Shown here piece after piece: positions 25,290-33,741 of a stretch of DNA of 36,927 nucleotides (within the stretch, counting starts at the first letter, position 1; the number at the start of each line of letters is the position of its first letter). The notes beneath the pieces were generated by a model, which had not been told where the DNA came from, did no database searches, and saw nothing but the letters and a program-made list of their open reading frames with translations. The stretch covers positions 1 to 36,927 of the forward strand of contig NZ_LGCN01000237.1 in the NCBI RefSeq assembly GCF_001279005.1. The letters run 5' to 3'. Position numbers and translations under genes: made by a program. Origin of the DNA: Streptomyces caelestis. GTDB taxonomy: Bacteria > Actinomycetota > Actinomycetes > Streptomycetales > Streptomycetaceae.

Positions 25290-25357
25290 CGGCCCCGCGC
25301 CCATGACAAACACCACAACGGCGAACGGGCACCCCGCATCCACCCGGCCCCACCCCG

Positions 25358-25363
25358 TAATCT
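25358..25363 (+). promoter_or_regulatory. -10 element of a likely leaderless promoter
   Basis: TAATCT ends 7 nt before the GTG at 25371. A GAGG in the gap is too close to the start to act as a good Shine-Dalgarno. Confidence 0.35.
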
Positions 25364-25370
25364 GAGGCTC

Positions 25371-26207
25371 GTGGCAGAAGCAAGGGACGCAGTCCGCATT
25401 CCGGATGCGAAGGTCGCCCTGTCGACGGCCTCCGTCTACCCGGAGTCGACGGCGACGGCCTTCGAGATCGCCGCGCGCCTCGGGTACGACGGCGTCGAGG
25501 TCATGGTGTGGACCGATCCGGTCAGCCAGGACATCGAGGCCCTGCGCAGACTCAGCGACTACCACCGCATCCCCGTCCTGGCCGTCCACGCGCCCTGCCT
25601 GCTCATCACGCAGCGCGTGTGGTCCACCGACCCCTGGACCAAGCTCCAGCGGGCCCGGGCGGCCGCCGAGAAGCTCGGCGCGAGCACGGTCGTCGTCCAT
25701 CCCCCCTTCCGCTGGCAGCGGCAGTACGCCCGCGACTTCGTGGACGGCGTCTGGCGGATGGCGAACGAGACCGATGTGCGGTTCGCCGTCGAGAACATGT
25801 ACCCCTGGCGCTACCGCGACCGCGAGATGCTCGCGTACGCCCCCGACTGGGACGTCACCAAAGAGGACTACCGCCACTTCACGATCGACCTCAGCCACGC
25901 CTCGACCGCCCGCACCGACACCCTGGGGATGATCGACCGCATGGGCGACCGCCTCGGCCACGTCCACCTCGCCGACGGCAGGGGCTCCGCCAAGGACGAG
26001 CACCTGGTGCCCGGCCGCGGCGACCAGCCCTGCGCCGAGGTGCTGGAGGGCCTCGCGTCGAGCGGCTTCGACGGCCATGTCGTCATCGAGGTCAACACCC
26101 GCCGGGCCATGTCGAGCGCGGAGCGCGAGGCCGACCTGGCCGAGGCGCTGGCGTTCACCCGGCGGCACCTGTCCGCCGCCTCCACGATCGAGGCGCCGCG
26201 GCGATGA
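25371..26207 (+). CDS. xylose isomerase-like TIM-barrel protein (sugar phosphate isomerase/epimerase family)
   Basis: A 278-residue AP-endonuclease-2/xylose-isomerase-like TIM barrel. The first strand and helix are [32 protein letters not shown]. Later metal-site candidates are H (VVVHPPF), E (FAVENMYPW), D/H ([10 protein letters not shown]), H (LGHVHLADG) and E (GHVVIEVNT). These are in the order seen in divalent-metal isomerases and endonuclease IV-like proteins. The exact reaction is unknown. It follows the Ppx gene and precedes ilvD by 247 bp, with no clear pathway link to either. Confidence 0.85.
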   Translation: MAEARDAVRIPDAKVALSTASVYPESTATAFEIAARLGYDGVEVMVWTDPVSQDIEALRRLSDYHRIPVLAVHAPCLLITQRVWSTDPWTKLQRARAAAEKLGASTVVVHPPFRWQRQYARDFVDGVWRMANETDVRFAVENMYPWRYRDREMLAYAPDWDVTKEDYRHFTIDLSHASTARTDTLGMIDRMGDRLGHVHLADGRGSAKDEHLVPGRGDQPCAEVLEGLASSGFDGHVVIEVNTRRAMSSAEREADLAEALAFTRRHLSAASTIEAPRR

Positions 26208-26454
26208 CCGGCATCGCCTCGGGCGACGGCCCGGATACTCCCGCGCGGAGCGACGGCACCGCCCGGCGCCGCGGCCGTCCCCCTCGTACGGAATCGGCGG
26301 GCGGGTGGCGCCGGTGGTGCAGGGGCACCTCACCGGGCGCTGACACCCCTCCGGACCGAGACACCCGTCCCGAAATCCGGACACCCCGTCCCGCCCACTG
26401 GATGACCGGCGTACGCTCGACGGCAGTCATAACTCTCCGAAGGAGCGAGCGACG
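26208..26454 (+). other. 247-bp leader region of ilvD
   Basis: No gene is supported. It contains the ilvD ribosome-binding site GAAGGAG (26439-26445, 9 nt before ATG 26455). No leader peptide rich in Ile, Leu or Val codons was found, so attenuation of the trpS kind is not suggested. Confidence 0.4.
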
Positions 26455-28308
26455 ATGCCCGAGCTGAGGTCCCGCACAGTCACCCACGGCCGCAACATGG
26501 CGGGCGCCCGCGCCCTGATGCGCGCCTCCGGTGTACCGGGTGCGGACATCGGCCGCAAGCCGATCATCGCGGTCGCCAACAGCTTCACGGAGTTCGTCCC
26601 CGGCCACACCCACCTGGCCCCGGTCGGCCGGATCGTCAGCGAGGCGGTCGTCGCGGCCGGCGGCATCCCGCGCGAGTTCAACACCATCGCCGTCGACGAC
26701 GGCATCGCGATGGGCCACGGCGGCATGCTGTACTCCCTGCCCTCCCGCGACCTGATCGCGGACAGCGTGGAGTACATGGTGGAGGCGCACCGCGCGGACG
26801 CCCTGATCTGCATCTCCAACTGCGACAAGATCACCCCGGGCATGCTCAACGCGGCCCTGCGGCTGAACATCCCCACGGTCTTCGTCTCCGGCGGCCCGAT
26901 GGAGTCCGGCCGCGCCACCCTGGTCGACGGCACCGTCCGCACACTGGACCTGGTCGACGCGATGTCGGAGGCGGTCAACGAGAAGATCTCCGACGCGGAC
27001 ATCCTCCGCATCGAGGAGAACGCCTGCCCCACCTGCGGCTCCTGTTCCGGCATGTTCACCGCGAACTCGATGAACTGCCTCACCGAGGCGATCGGCCTCT
27101 CCCTCCCCGGCAACGGCTCGGTCCTCGCCACCCACACCGCCCGTAAGGCGCTCTACGAGAACGCCGCGCGTACGGTGATGGACCTGACCCGCCGCTACTA
27201 CGAGCAGGACGACGACTCGGTCCTGCCCCGCAACATCGCCACCCCCGCGGCCTTCGGGAACGCCATGGCGCTCGACATCGCGATGGGCGGCTCCACCAAC
27301 ACGATCCTGCACCTGCTGGCCGCCGCCCAGGAGGCGGAGGTCCCCTACGGCCTCACCGAGATGGACGCCCTCTCGCGCCGCGTCCCCTGCCTGGCGAAGG
27401 TCGCGCCCAACGTCGCCAAGGACCGCACGTACTACATGGAGGACGTGCACCGTGCGGGCGGCATCCCCGCCCTCCTCGGCGAACTGCACCGCGCGGGCCT
27501 GCTCAACGAGGACGTGCACTCCGTCCACAGTCCCTCCCTCGCGGACTGGCTGAAGACCTGGGACATCCGCGGCGGCTCCCCGTCGCAGGAGGCCGTGGAG
27601 CTGTGGCACGCGGCCCCCGGTTGCGTCCGTTCCGCCGAGGCCTTCTCCCAGTCCGAGCGCTGGGACTCCCTCGACGAGGACGCCGAGGGCGGCTGCATCC
27701 GCTCCGCCGAGCACGCCTACTCCAAGGACGGCGGCCTGGCCGTCCTGCGCGGCAACCTCGCCGTCGACGGCTGCGTCGTGAAGACGGCCGGCGTCGACGA
27801 GTCCATCTGGACCTTCGAGGGCCCGGCGGTCGTCTGCGAGTCACAGGAGGAGGCCGTCGAGAAGATTCTCACCCAGCAGGTCAAGGAGGGCGACGTCGTC
27901 GTCATCCGCTACGAGGGCCCCAAGGGCGGCCCCGGCATGCAGGAGATGCTCTACCCGACGTCGTACCTGAAGGGCCGCGGCCTCGGAAAGGCCTGCGCCC
28001 TGATCACCGACGGCCGCTTCTCCGGCGGCACGTCCGGCCTGTCCATCGGCCACGCCTCCCCGGAGGCGGCCTCGGGCGGCACCATCGCCCTGGTCGAGGA
28101 CGGCGACCGCATCCGCATCGACATTCCGAACCGCTCGATCGAGCTGCTGGTCGACGAGGCGGAACTGACCCGCCGGGAGCAGGCCCTGAACGGCCGGTAC
28201 GCCCCGAAGAACCGCGACCGCAAGGTCTCCGCGGCGCTGAAGGCGTACGCGGCGATGGCCACCAGCGCGGACAAGGGCGCGGTGCGCGACATCACCAAGC
28301 TGGGCTGA
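26455..28308 (+). CDS. ilvD: dihydroxy-acid dehydratase IlvD
   Basis: A 617-residue enzyme for the third common step of Ile/Val synthesis, dehydrating 2,3-dihydroxy-isovalerate and -3-methylvalerate. It aligns closely with the E. coli enzyme from memory: [12 protein letters not shown] at the start, the iron-sulfur site [10 protein letters not shown] with C123, [20 protein letters not shown] with C191, C194 and C197, and the C-terminal [14 protein letters not shown]. Length is normal. It is likely an iron-sulfur enzyme of the oxygen-sensitive E. coli type. It stands alone; no other ilv gene is in the window. A stem-loop lies 20 bp after the stop. Confidence 0.97.
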   Translation: MPELRSRTVTHGRNMAGARALMRASGVPGADIGRKPIIAVANSFTEFVPGHTHLAPVGRIVSEAVVAAGGIPREFNTIAVDDGIAMGHGGMLYSLPSRDLIADSVEYMVEAHRADALICISNCDKITPGMLNAALRLNIPTVFVSGGPMESGRATLVDGTVRTLDLVDAMSEAVNEKISDADILRIEENACPTCGSCSGMFTANSMNCLTEAIGLSLPGNGSVLATHTARKALYENAARTVMDLTRRYYEQDDDSVLPRNIATPAAFGNAMALDIAMGGSTNTILHLLAAAQEAEVPYGLTEMDALSRRVPCLAKVAPNVAKDRTYYMEDVHRAGGIPALLGELHRAGLLNEDVHSVHSPSLADWLKTWDIRGGSPSQEAVELWHAAPGCVRSAEAFSQSERWDSLDEDAEGGCIRSAEHAYSKDGGLAVLRGNLAVDGCVVKTAGVDESIWTFEGPAVVCESQEEAVEKILTQQVKEGDVVVIRYEGPKGGPGMQEMLYPTSYLKGRGLGKACALITDGRFSGGTSGLSIGHASPEAASGGTIALVEDGDRIRIDIPNRSIELLVDEAELTRREQALNGRYAPKNRDRKVSAALKAYAAMATSADKGAVRDITKLG

Positions 28309-28327
28309 GCCCCACCGGGCCGCGCCC

Positions 28328-28358
28328 AGGGCCGCTTCCGCACCGCGGGGGCGGCCCT
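28328..28358. terminator. stem-loop between ilvD and the kinase gene
   Basis: AGGGCCGC (28328-28335) and GCGGCCCT (28351-28358) form an 8-bp perfect stem with a 15-nt loop that can pair internally. It lies between convergent genes and no T-tract follows. Confidence 0.5.
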
Positions 28359-28508
28359 CGCCGCACCCGGCCCCGGGTCCCGCCCGGCCGCGGTGCCCCC
28401 GGGGACGCGGAGGCGTGGACAGGACCGTCCGCGATCACCGGCTCGGCGGTCCCTGTGCCGGCCTTCCCGTTCCGGGGTGCCGTCCGTTCGAGCGGCCGCC
28501 CGCCGGGA

Positions 28509-30638
28509 TCACCAGCCGGCCGGATCCCGCCCGGCCACGGCGAACACGGTCCCGTCGGGAGCGCCGGCGTAGACGTGGCCGCCCGCGAGCACGGGCGCGG
28601 GCAGCGCGGCGGGTACCCGGTCGGAGTCGGCGCCGAGCCGCGGCCGGGTCTGCCCGAGAAGCTTCCCCGCGCGGGCGTCGACGCCCAGCAGCCGCCCGTC
28701 GGGCGCGGTGACGTACACGTGCCGCCCGTCGGAGACGGGCGCCGAGCCCCGGCTCACGCCCGTCTCCAGCCGCCACCGCTGTTTCCCCGCCGCCATGTCG
28801 ACCGCCACCAGCGAACCGCCCGCACCCATGAGGTGCACGGTGTCCCCGTGCACGCCGGCCTCCGCCTGCGCGACCGGCACGGGCAGCGTCACCCGGCGGA
28901 CGGCCCCGGTGGCGGGCGTGTAGCGGAGCACGGCCTTCACGTCCCCGTGGACGGCGCCGCCGACGAGGAGGTACACGGACCCGTCCGCCGCCCCCACCGG
29001 CGTCAGCGCCCCCTCCAGCTCCGCGTCCCACCGCACGTCCCCCGTCGCCGGATCCACCGCGGTGACCCGGGTCCCGCTCCCGTCCCCGGACGGACTCGTC
29101 GTGTACGCCGACGGCTCTCCCGTTCCCCCCGTCTCCCCGGCGAAGGAGGAGAAGTACGGCACGGCCTGCCCCGGAATCCGGTGGGACCACCTGGTCCCGC
29201 CCGAGGCGCCGTCCACGCCCGTGACCGTCCCGTCGGAGCGGGTCAGCAGGAGCGTGTCGCCGACCGCCCGCACTCCGTCGTACGCGGGCGCGTCCTCCTG
29301 CCACACCGGCTCGCCCGTGGCGGGGTCGAGCGCCTCCAGGTCACCGATCCGGTCGAGGGAGGGCTGGACGAGGCCGCCCGACACGACCGGCGGTTCGCTC
29401 CGCGTCGTCCCCGCCACCTCGTGCCGCCACAGGGTGCGGCCGTCGGCCGGATCGAGGGCGAGGACCAGACCGGGCAGCGCGCACAGCAGCTTCTCCGCCC
29501 CGTACGAGCACTGGGGCATGCCGCCGCCCTCCGGGCCGGGCGCCGTCTCCCACACGCCGAAGCCGCCCGGCGCGCTCTGCGCGGCCGGGGTCTTCCGCGC
29601 CGTCTCCTCGCCGCCGAACACCCGCACCGAGGCGAGCCCGCCGAGCACGGCGAGGCAGAGCACCCCGGCCACCAGGACCCTCCTCCTGCCGAGACGCCGC
29701 GCGGGCCGCTCCGCGGGCGCGTCCGCCGAGGGCTCCGGCGCGGCCCCCTCCGGCGCCTCCTGCGCCTCCCGGGTCCGCTGCGCCGGTACGAACACCTGCG
29801 TGTCGTACGCCGCCGACACCGACCGCAGCTCCCGCATCAGCTCGTCCGGCGTGGGCCGGTCGTCGGGCTCCTTGGCGAGACACCGCAGCACCAGCGGCGC
29901 GAGCGACTCCGGCACGCCGGTCAGATCGGGCTCGTCGTGCACCACCTGGTAGGCGACGACGTACGGGCTGTCGGAGTCGAACGGACCGCGTCCCGTCGTC
30001 GCGTGCACCATGAGCGACCCGAGCGCGAACACGTCGGCCGCGGGTCCCACCTCCCGGGGCCGCCGGAACTGCTCGGGTGCCATGAACGGCGGCGTGCCGA
30101 TCAACTTCCCCGTCTCGGTGCGCAGTTCGCTGTCCTTCGGCCGGGAGATGCCGAAGTCGATGACCTTCGGACCGTCCTCGGCGAGCAGCACGTTGCTCGG
30201 CTTCAGGTCCCGGTGCACGACCCCGACCCGATGGATGTCGCGCAGCGCCTCCGCGAGCCCGGCCATCAGCCGACGCGACTGGTCCGGATCCATGGGCCCG
30301 TTCCGCTTCACCTGCTCGGAGAGCGTCGGACCGGGAATGTACAGGGTGGCCATCCAGGGTCGCCCGCCCTCCGGATCGGCGTCGACGACCGGCGCCGTGA
30401 AAGCCCCGCTCACCCGCCGCGCCGCGGCCACCTCCTGCCGGAACCGTCCCCTGAACTCGGGATCCCTGGCGTACCGGGCGTGCACGACCTTCACCGCGAC
30501 CCGCATCCCGGAGGTGCTCCGGGCCAGATGCACGACGCCCATGCCGCCCGAGCCCAGACAGGACTCCAGACGGTAGTGGCCGGCGTACTCCGGAAGTTCC
30601 GCTTCCGCGCCCGCTCCGGTGTTCTGCTGCGGCGCCAT
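28509..30638 (-). CDS. membrane Ser/Thr protein kinase with extracytoplasmic beta-propeller
   Basis: A 709-residue Hanks-type kinase. The Gly loop is GSGGMGVV (29-36), the ATP lysine is K50, the catalytic loop is HRDLKPSN with D144, DFG is at 161-163, and the activation segment is TETGKLIGTPPFMAPEQ. An Ala/Pro/Glu linker and one TM helix (320-341) follow. About 365 external residues contain repeated W-containing strands (LALDPADGRTLWRHEV, GDLEALDPATGEPVWQED, VTAVDPATGDVRWDAE, VAVDMAAGKQRWRLE, LGVDARAGKLLGQ) typical of a PQQ-type beta-propeller. It probably senses an external ligand. There are no PASTA repeats. The ATG has GGGGGTGG upstream. It is divergent from the SH3b gene. Confidence 0.95.
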   Translation of the reverse strand: MAPQQNTGAGAEAELPEYAGHYRLESCLGSGGMGVVHLARSTSGMRVAVKVVHARYARDPEFRGRFRQEVAAARRVSGAFTAPVVDADPEGGRPWMATLYIPGPTLSEQVKRNGPMDPDQSRRLMAGLAEALRDIHRVGVVHRDLKPSNVLLAEDGPKVIDFGISRPKDSELRTETGKLIGTPPFMAPEQFRRPREVGPAADVFALGSLMVHATTGRGPFDSDSPYVVAYQVVHDEPDLTGVPESLAPLVLRCLAKEPDDRPTPDELMRELRSVSAAYDTQVFVPAQRTREAQEAPEGAAPEPSADAPAERPARRLGRRRVLVAGVLCLAVLGGLASVRVFGGEETARKTPAAQSAPGGFGVWETAPGPEGGGMPQCSYGAEKLLCALPGLVLALDPADGRTLWRHEVAGTTRSEPPVVSGGLVQPSLDRIGDLEALDPATGEPVWQEDAPAYDGVRAVGDTLLLTRSDGTVTGVDGASGGTRWSHRIPGQAVPYFSSFAGETGGTGEPSAYTTSPSGDGSGTRVTAVDPATGDVRWDAELEGALTPVGAADGSVYLLVGGAVHGDVKAVLRYTPATGAVRRVTLPVPVAQAEAGVHGDTVHLMGAGGSLVAVDMAAGKQRWRLETGVSRGSAPVSDGRHVYVTAPDGRLLGVDARAGKLLGQTRPRLGADSDRVPAALPAPVLAGGHVYAGAPDGTVFAVAGRDPAGW

Positions 30639-30781
30639 GGAACCACCCCCCGTGCTGTTCGTTCGCGCGCGCGACGCTCGGAGCCTAGTCGATGGTGTGT
30701 GCGAGGCCGAGGCGGCTTGCCCGCTTCCGTGTGCGCATCGAAAACCGGTGTTTCACTGTGTGTTGCAGGGGAATCAACGTG

Positions 30782-30802
30782 GCCCCACGACGGTCGTGGG
30801 GC
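30782..30802 (+). promoter_or_regulatory. perfect hairpin in the leader of the SH3b gene
   Basis: GCCCCACGA (30782-30790) and TCGTGGGGC (30794-30802) form a 9-bp perfect stem with a CGG loop. It lies 8 nt upstream of the Shine-Dalgarno GGAGG (30811-30815). It could be an operator or a translation/attenuation element; no T-tract follows. Confidence 0.45.
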
Positions 30803-30822
30803 GCAACGGGGGAGGTTTTTCC

Positions 30823-31149
30823 ATGTCTGTGGACCAGAGCCGGGACATCGCGGGCGGGGACGGGAAGGCGGCCGCGCAGGCCGTCACCACGGCGGCCGCG
30901 ACCGCGAGCTCCTACCCGGTGGCGCCGGGCTACCGGCTGAACGTGCGCAGTGGTCCCGGCACCGGCTACTCGGTCGTCCGGACCCTGCCCGAGGGTTCCA
31001 GGGTCGCGATCAACTGCCAGACGCCGGGCACCTGGGTGACGGGTCCGTACGGCGCCTCGAACATCTGGGACAACATCGGCAGCGGCCAGTACGTCTCCGA
31101 CGCGTACATCCGCACCGGCAGCGACGGGTACGTGGCCCCGCGCTGCTAG
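30823..31149 (+). CDS. small SH3b-domain protein lacking a visible signal peptide
   Basis: A 108-residue protein. The first 35 residues are polar and Ala/Thr-rich (MSVDQSRDIAGGDGKAAAQAV) with no hydrophobic export signal. Residues 38-108 form a bacterial SH3-like domain with YRLNVRSGPGTGYSVVRTLPEGSRVAINC and SDAYIRTGSDG, which usually binds peptidoglycan or metal outside the cell. Two Cys are present. ATG 30823 has GGAGG 7 nt upstream, which fixes the start. It is divergent from the Ser/Thr kinase-propeller gene, so a shared wall-sensing role is possible. Confidence 0.85.
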   Translation: MSVDQSRDIAGGDGKAAAQAVTTAAATASSYPVAPGYRLNVRSGPGTGYSVVRTLPEGSRVAINCQTPGTWVTGPYGASNIWDNIGSGQYVSDAYIRTGSDGYVAPRC

Positions 31150-31298
31150 TGACGTCCCTCCTCGGGACCCGACGCCGCCCGACCGTGCCCCGCGGCTCCG
31201 CACGGAGCCGCGGGGCACGGTCGCGCACGCCCCCGCGACGGGGGCCGGCAGGGGAGGGGACCTGCGTGCGCACGCGGGGGAGGCGTCACAATCGACCG

Positions 31299-31796
31299 GT
31301 GAGCGCAGCAGAGAACGACACGAGCGGCACCCCCGCCGGCCCGCGGCCCGAGCCCATCCGCTTCTTCGGCACGACCTGGGTCGACCACTCCGGCGGCTAC
31401 ACCGCCCGCCGCGTCGGCGTCGCGGTGGGCTCCCTCGCCGCCGCGGCCGCCGCCTGCCTGGTCCTGCGCCTCGCCTACGACGGGCTCCGGATCGCCGACG
31501 TCGGCGGCTTCGTCCCGCTGCTCATGGTCGTGATGTTCGCGATCTGCAGCTCGCTCGCCTTCCGCCACACCTGGTCCGCCTTCACCACCCGCCCCGACCC
31601 CGACCGCCAGGCCTCCCTGCGCGGCCTGCTGGCCGTCGGCTTCGTCGGCTCGCTCCTCGCCTACTTCCTCCGCACCTTCACCGAGGCCCCGGGCGAGAAG
31701 CTCCACCGCGCCGAGTACGACAGGGCCCGCGCGGACTACGAGAAGCGCACCACCCGCCGCTCGGGCGATCCGTCGAAGAAGCGCCGCCGCTCCTGA
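31299..31796 (+). CDS. three-TM membrane protein of unknown function
   Basis: A 165-residue protein with TM helices at about 39-58, 70-88 and 108-125. A C-terminal charged tail follows (EYDRARADYEKRTTRRS..KKRRRS) and is probably cytoplasmic by the positive-inside rule. The N-terminus has RFFGTTWVDHSGGYTARR. I do not recognise the family. GTG 31299 has GGGGGAGG about 15 nt upstream, which is far for a ribosome-binding site. The frame is open and codon use is Streptomyces-like throughout. Confidence 0.7.
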   Translation: MSAAENDTSGTPAGPRPEPIRFFGTTWVDHSGGYTARRVGVAVGSLAAAAAACLVLRLAYDGLRIADVGGFVPLLMVVMFAICSSLAFRHTWSAFTTRPDPDRQASLRGLLAVGFVGSLLAYFLRTFTEAPGEKLHRAEYDRARADYEKRTTRRSGDPSKKRRRS

Positions 31797-31827
31797 CCCC
31801 ACCGGAGACCCCGGCCACCATGGCCGT

Positions 31828-32238
31828 ATGACGACGCCCAGGGCCGACCACCTCACCCGAGCCCACTCCTTCAACGCGGCAGCCGCCCGGTACGCCGCCA
31901 ACCGCCCCTCCTACCCGCCCGCCCTCTTCGACGCGATCGAGGAACTGACCGGCCGCCCCTCGCCGGCTCCCGGGTCGTGGACGTCGGCGCCGGCACGGGG
32001 ATCGCGACCGCCCGTCTGCCCGCGCGCGGCACCCACGTGATCGCCGTCGAGCCCGGTGACGGCATGGCGGCCGAGTTCCGCCGCACCCTCCCCGGCGTGC
32101 CGGTCGTCCGGGGCGACGGCAACGCCCTCCCCCTCGCCGGCCACCACGCCGACCTCATCGCCTACGCTCAGGCCTGGCACTGGACCGACCCCGTCCGCGC
32201 CGTCCCGGAGGTGGTATGGGTCCTGCGGCCGGGCGGCG
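31828..32238 (+). pseudogene. truncated, frameshifted class I SAM-dependent methyltransferase
   Basis: The start encodes a good methyltransferase N-terminus (HLTRAHSFNAAAARYAANRPSYPP up to EELTGRP) in the frame from ATG 31828. The frame then breaks at a run of C near 31956-31960. One extra base would restore RPLAGSRVVDVGAGTG, which continues from about 31962 in the other frame. That frame holds the SAM-binding loop VDVGAGTGIATARL, VIAVEPGDGM and a C-terminal part ending VVWVLRPGG. After RPGG (about 32235) homology stops, where an intact enzyme would go on for about 100 residues. The break coincides with the interspersed repeat below. The single-base gap could be a sequencing error, but the missing 3' end cannot. 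Confidence 0.75.
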
Positions 32239-32308
32239 TGAACAGCCCGTCCGGCGTGTACGGACGAGGCCGTTCAGGCCGATGGGGGTCCGGGGGCACA
32301 GCCCTCGG
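32238..32308 (+). repeat. interspersed Streptomyces intergenic repeat
   Basis: From 32238 the sequence matches from memory a short element common in Streptomyces intergenic DNA (AACAGCCCGTCCGGCG, then GGACGAGGCCGTTCAGGCCG, then GGGGGTCCGGGGGC..). It ends in an 8-bp stem with one G-U pair (32290-32297 with 32301-32308). It begins where the methyltransferase reading ends. Copy number in this genome cannot be seen here. Confidence 0.6.
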
Positions 32309-32345
32309 GGACGGGACGGGGCGGGACGGGACGGGACGGCGGGGG
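32307..32345 (+). repeat. G-rich pentamer tract, possible G-quadruplex
   Basis: Seven runs of three or more G are separated by 1-3 bases (repeats of GGGAC). The tract sits upstream of proC on its coding strand. It meets the usual G3+N1-7 quadruplex pattern and could affect read-through into proC. Confidence 0.55.
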
Positions 32346-32465
32346 CGAGGAACCCGGACGGCACCCCACCGCCGACGTCCCGCCCCCTGGACGCCCCACC
32401 CCCCCCCACCCGCCGGGATGCGAGGATGCCCACAGGACGACGCACCCCCGGAGGGCACCCCAGCC

Positions 32466-33278
32466 ATGACCCAGAAAGTCGCAGTCCTCGGCACCGGAAA
32501 AATCGGCGAAGCCCTGCTCAGCGGAATGATCCGCGCAGGCTGGGCCCCCACCGACCTCCTCGTCACCGCCCGCCGCCGGGAACGGGCCGACGAACTCCGC
32601 ACCCGCTACGGGGTCACCCCGGTCTCCAACCAGGAAGCCGCCAAGACCGCCGACACCCTGATCCTCACGGTCAAACCGCAGGACATGGGCGCCCTCCTCG
32701 ACGAACTCGCCCCCCACGTCCCCGCCGACCGCCTGATCATCAGCGGCGCCGCCGGCATCCCCACCGCCTTCTTCGAGGACCGTCTCGCCACCGGCACCCC
32801 GGTCGTCCGCGTCATGACCAACACCCCCGCCCTCGTCGACGAGGCCATGTCGGTCATCTCCGCCGGAAGCCACGCCACCGCCGACCACCTCGCCCACGCC
32901 GAGGAGATCTTCGGCGCCGTCGGCAAGACGCTCCGCGTCCCCGAGTCCCAGCAGGACGCCTGCACCGCCCTCTCCGGCTCCGGCCCGGCGTACTTCTTCT
33001 ACCTGGTCGAAGCCATGACCGACGCCGGCATCCTGCTCGGCCTGCCCCGCGACAAGGCCCACGACCTGATCGTCCAGTCCGCGATCGGCGCCGCGACGAT
33101 GCTCCGCGACAGCGGCGAACACCCGGTGAAGCTGCGCGAGAACGTGACCTCCCCCGCCGGCACCACCATCAACGCCATCCGCGAACTCGAGAACCACGGC
33201 GTACGGGCCGCCCTCATCGCCGCCCTCGAAGCCGCCCGCGACCGCAGCCGCGAACTCGCCGGCGGCGCCAAGGACTGA
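32466..33278 (+). CDS. proC: pyrroline-5-carboxylate reductase ProC
   Basis: A 270-residue enzyme for the last step of proline synthesis, reducing P5C with NAD(P)H. The N-terminal Rossmann motif is VAVLGTGKIGEALLSGMI (residues 5-22). Conserved later segments are VKPQDMGALL, MTNTPALVDEAMSVIS, the catalytic LSGSGPAYFFYLVEAM and ENVTSPAGTTINAIRELE. Length is typical. ATG 32466 has GGAGGG 10 nt upstream. The same frame is open into the methyltransferase remnant upstream, but the family N-terminus is exactly at 32466. It lies next to two decayed genes, yet no damage is seen in it. Confidence 0.96.
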   Translation: MTQKVAVLGTGKIGEALLSGMIRAGWAPTDLLVTARRRERADELRTRYGVTPVSNQEAAKTADTLILTVKPQDMGALLDELAPHVPADRLIISGAAGIPTAFFEDRLATGTPVVRVMTNTPALVDEAMSVISAGSHATADHLAHAEEIFGAVGKTLRVPESQQDACTALSGSGPAYFFYLVEAMTDAGILLGLPRDKAHDLIVQSAIGAATMLRDSGEHPVKLRENVTSPAGTTINAIRELENHGVRAALIAALEAARDRSRELAGGAKD

Positions 33279-33409
33279 CCCTCCCCCGGCCCGCCGGTCG
33301 CCCGAGCCGGAGGGCCCGGCCACGGGGCCCCCAAATGCCTTGGCGCCGCGTGAGCAGGGATATTGAATCCGTGCTCATGCCAAGATCGTGAAGGAAGAGG
33401 GGACTCTCC
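33279..33409 (+). other. 131-bp spacer after proC
   Basis: No gene is supported. An AT-richer patch (33355-33370, GGGATATTGAATCC) could contain a weak promoter. No clear terminator was seen after proC. Confidence 0.3.
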
Positions 33410-33670
33410 GTGTTACTGGGGTGGGGACGAACCGACGGGAACGGACACGACCGGAGACGGCGCAGGGGAGCCGGAGCCACGGCCGCCACGGTCACTCACA
33501 TTCCGCAACAGTCGGGGCTCTACCGTCTCCAGGTCCAGGCGGTGGACGGGACGGGCTGGCCCGGAGCCTCCACCGAACTGACCTTCAAGGTCGCGGCCGG
33601 CGAGGCCGACATCGGCCGCTGGCACTGTCTGGGCCGGTGCCGTGTCCTCGGCTCAGCAGCTCAGCGAGGT
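33410..33670 (+). pseudogene. fragment resembling a secreted LamG/FN3-type protein
   Basis: A frame from GTG 33410 encodes VTHIPQQSGLYRLQVQAVDG then ASTELTFKVAAGEADIGRW, which reads like the 'SGxYxLxVxAVDxAGN...F.V..G..PVGRW' linker found before LamG/concanavalin-like domains in Streptomyces secreted proteins. After GRW the match is lost and no signal peptide precedes it. It is probably a relic, perhaps shifted by small indels. The family identification is from pattern memory only. Confidence 0.4.
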
Positions 33671-33741
33671 GACCGGCGACTGACCGAGGCCGCCGGCCAG
33701 GCTTGCCTCCGCCCCGCCCCGTCCCATGCCAGGGACGGGGC

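Noticed and set aside
26204..26467. Possible small ORF between the isomerase-like gene and ilvD
   Set aside because: Its start overlaps the upstream stop (ATGA) but the peptide is Arg/Pro-rich with no pattern, and it runs past the ilvD ribosome-binding site and start.
27603..31796. 1397-residue open frame running through ilvD, the kinase gene and beyond
   Set aside because: It crosses well-supported genes on both strands and is Arg/Pro/Gly-rich. Only its last 165 residues (from 31299) are a plausible gene.
31977..33278. Methyltransferase-ProC fusion read as one frame
   Set aside because: The methyltransferase remnant and proC happen to share a frame, but the linker is low-complexity repeat DNA and proC has its own ribosome-binding site and family-correct ATG at 32466.
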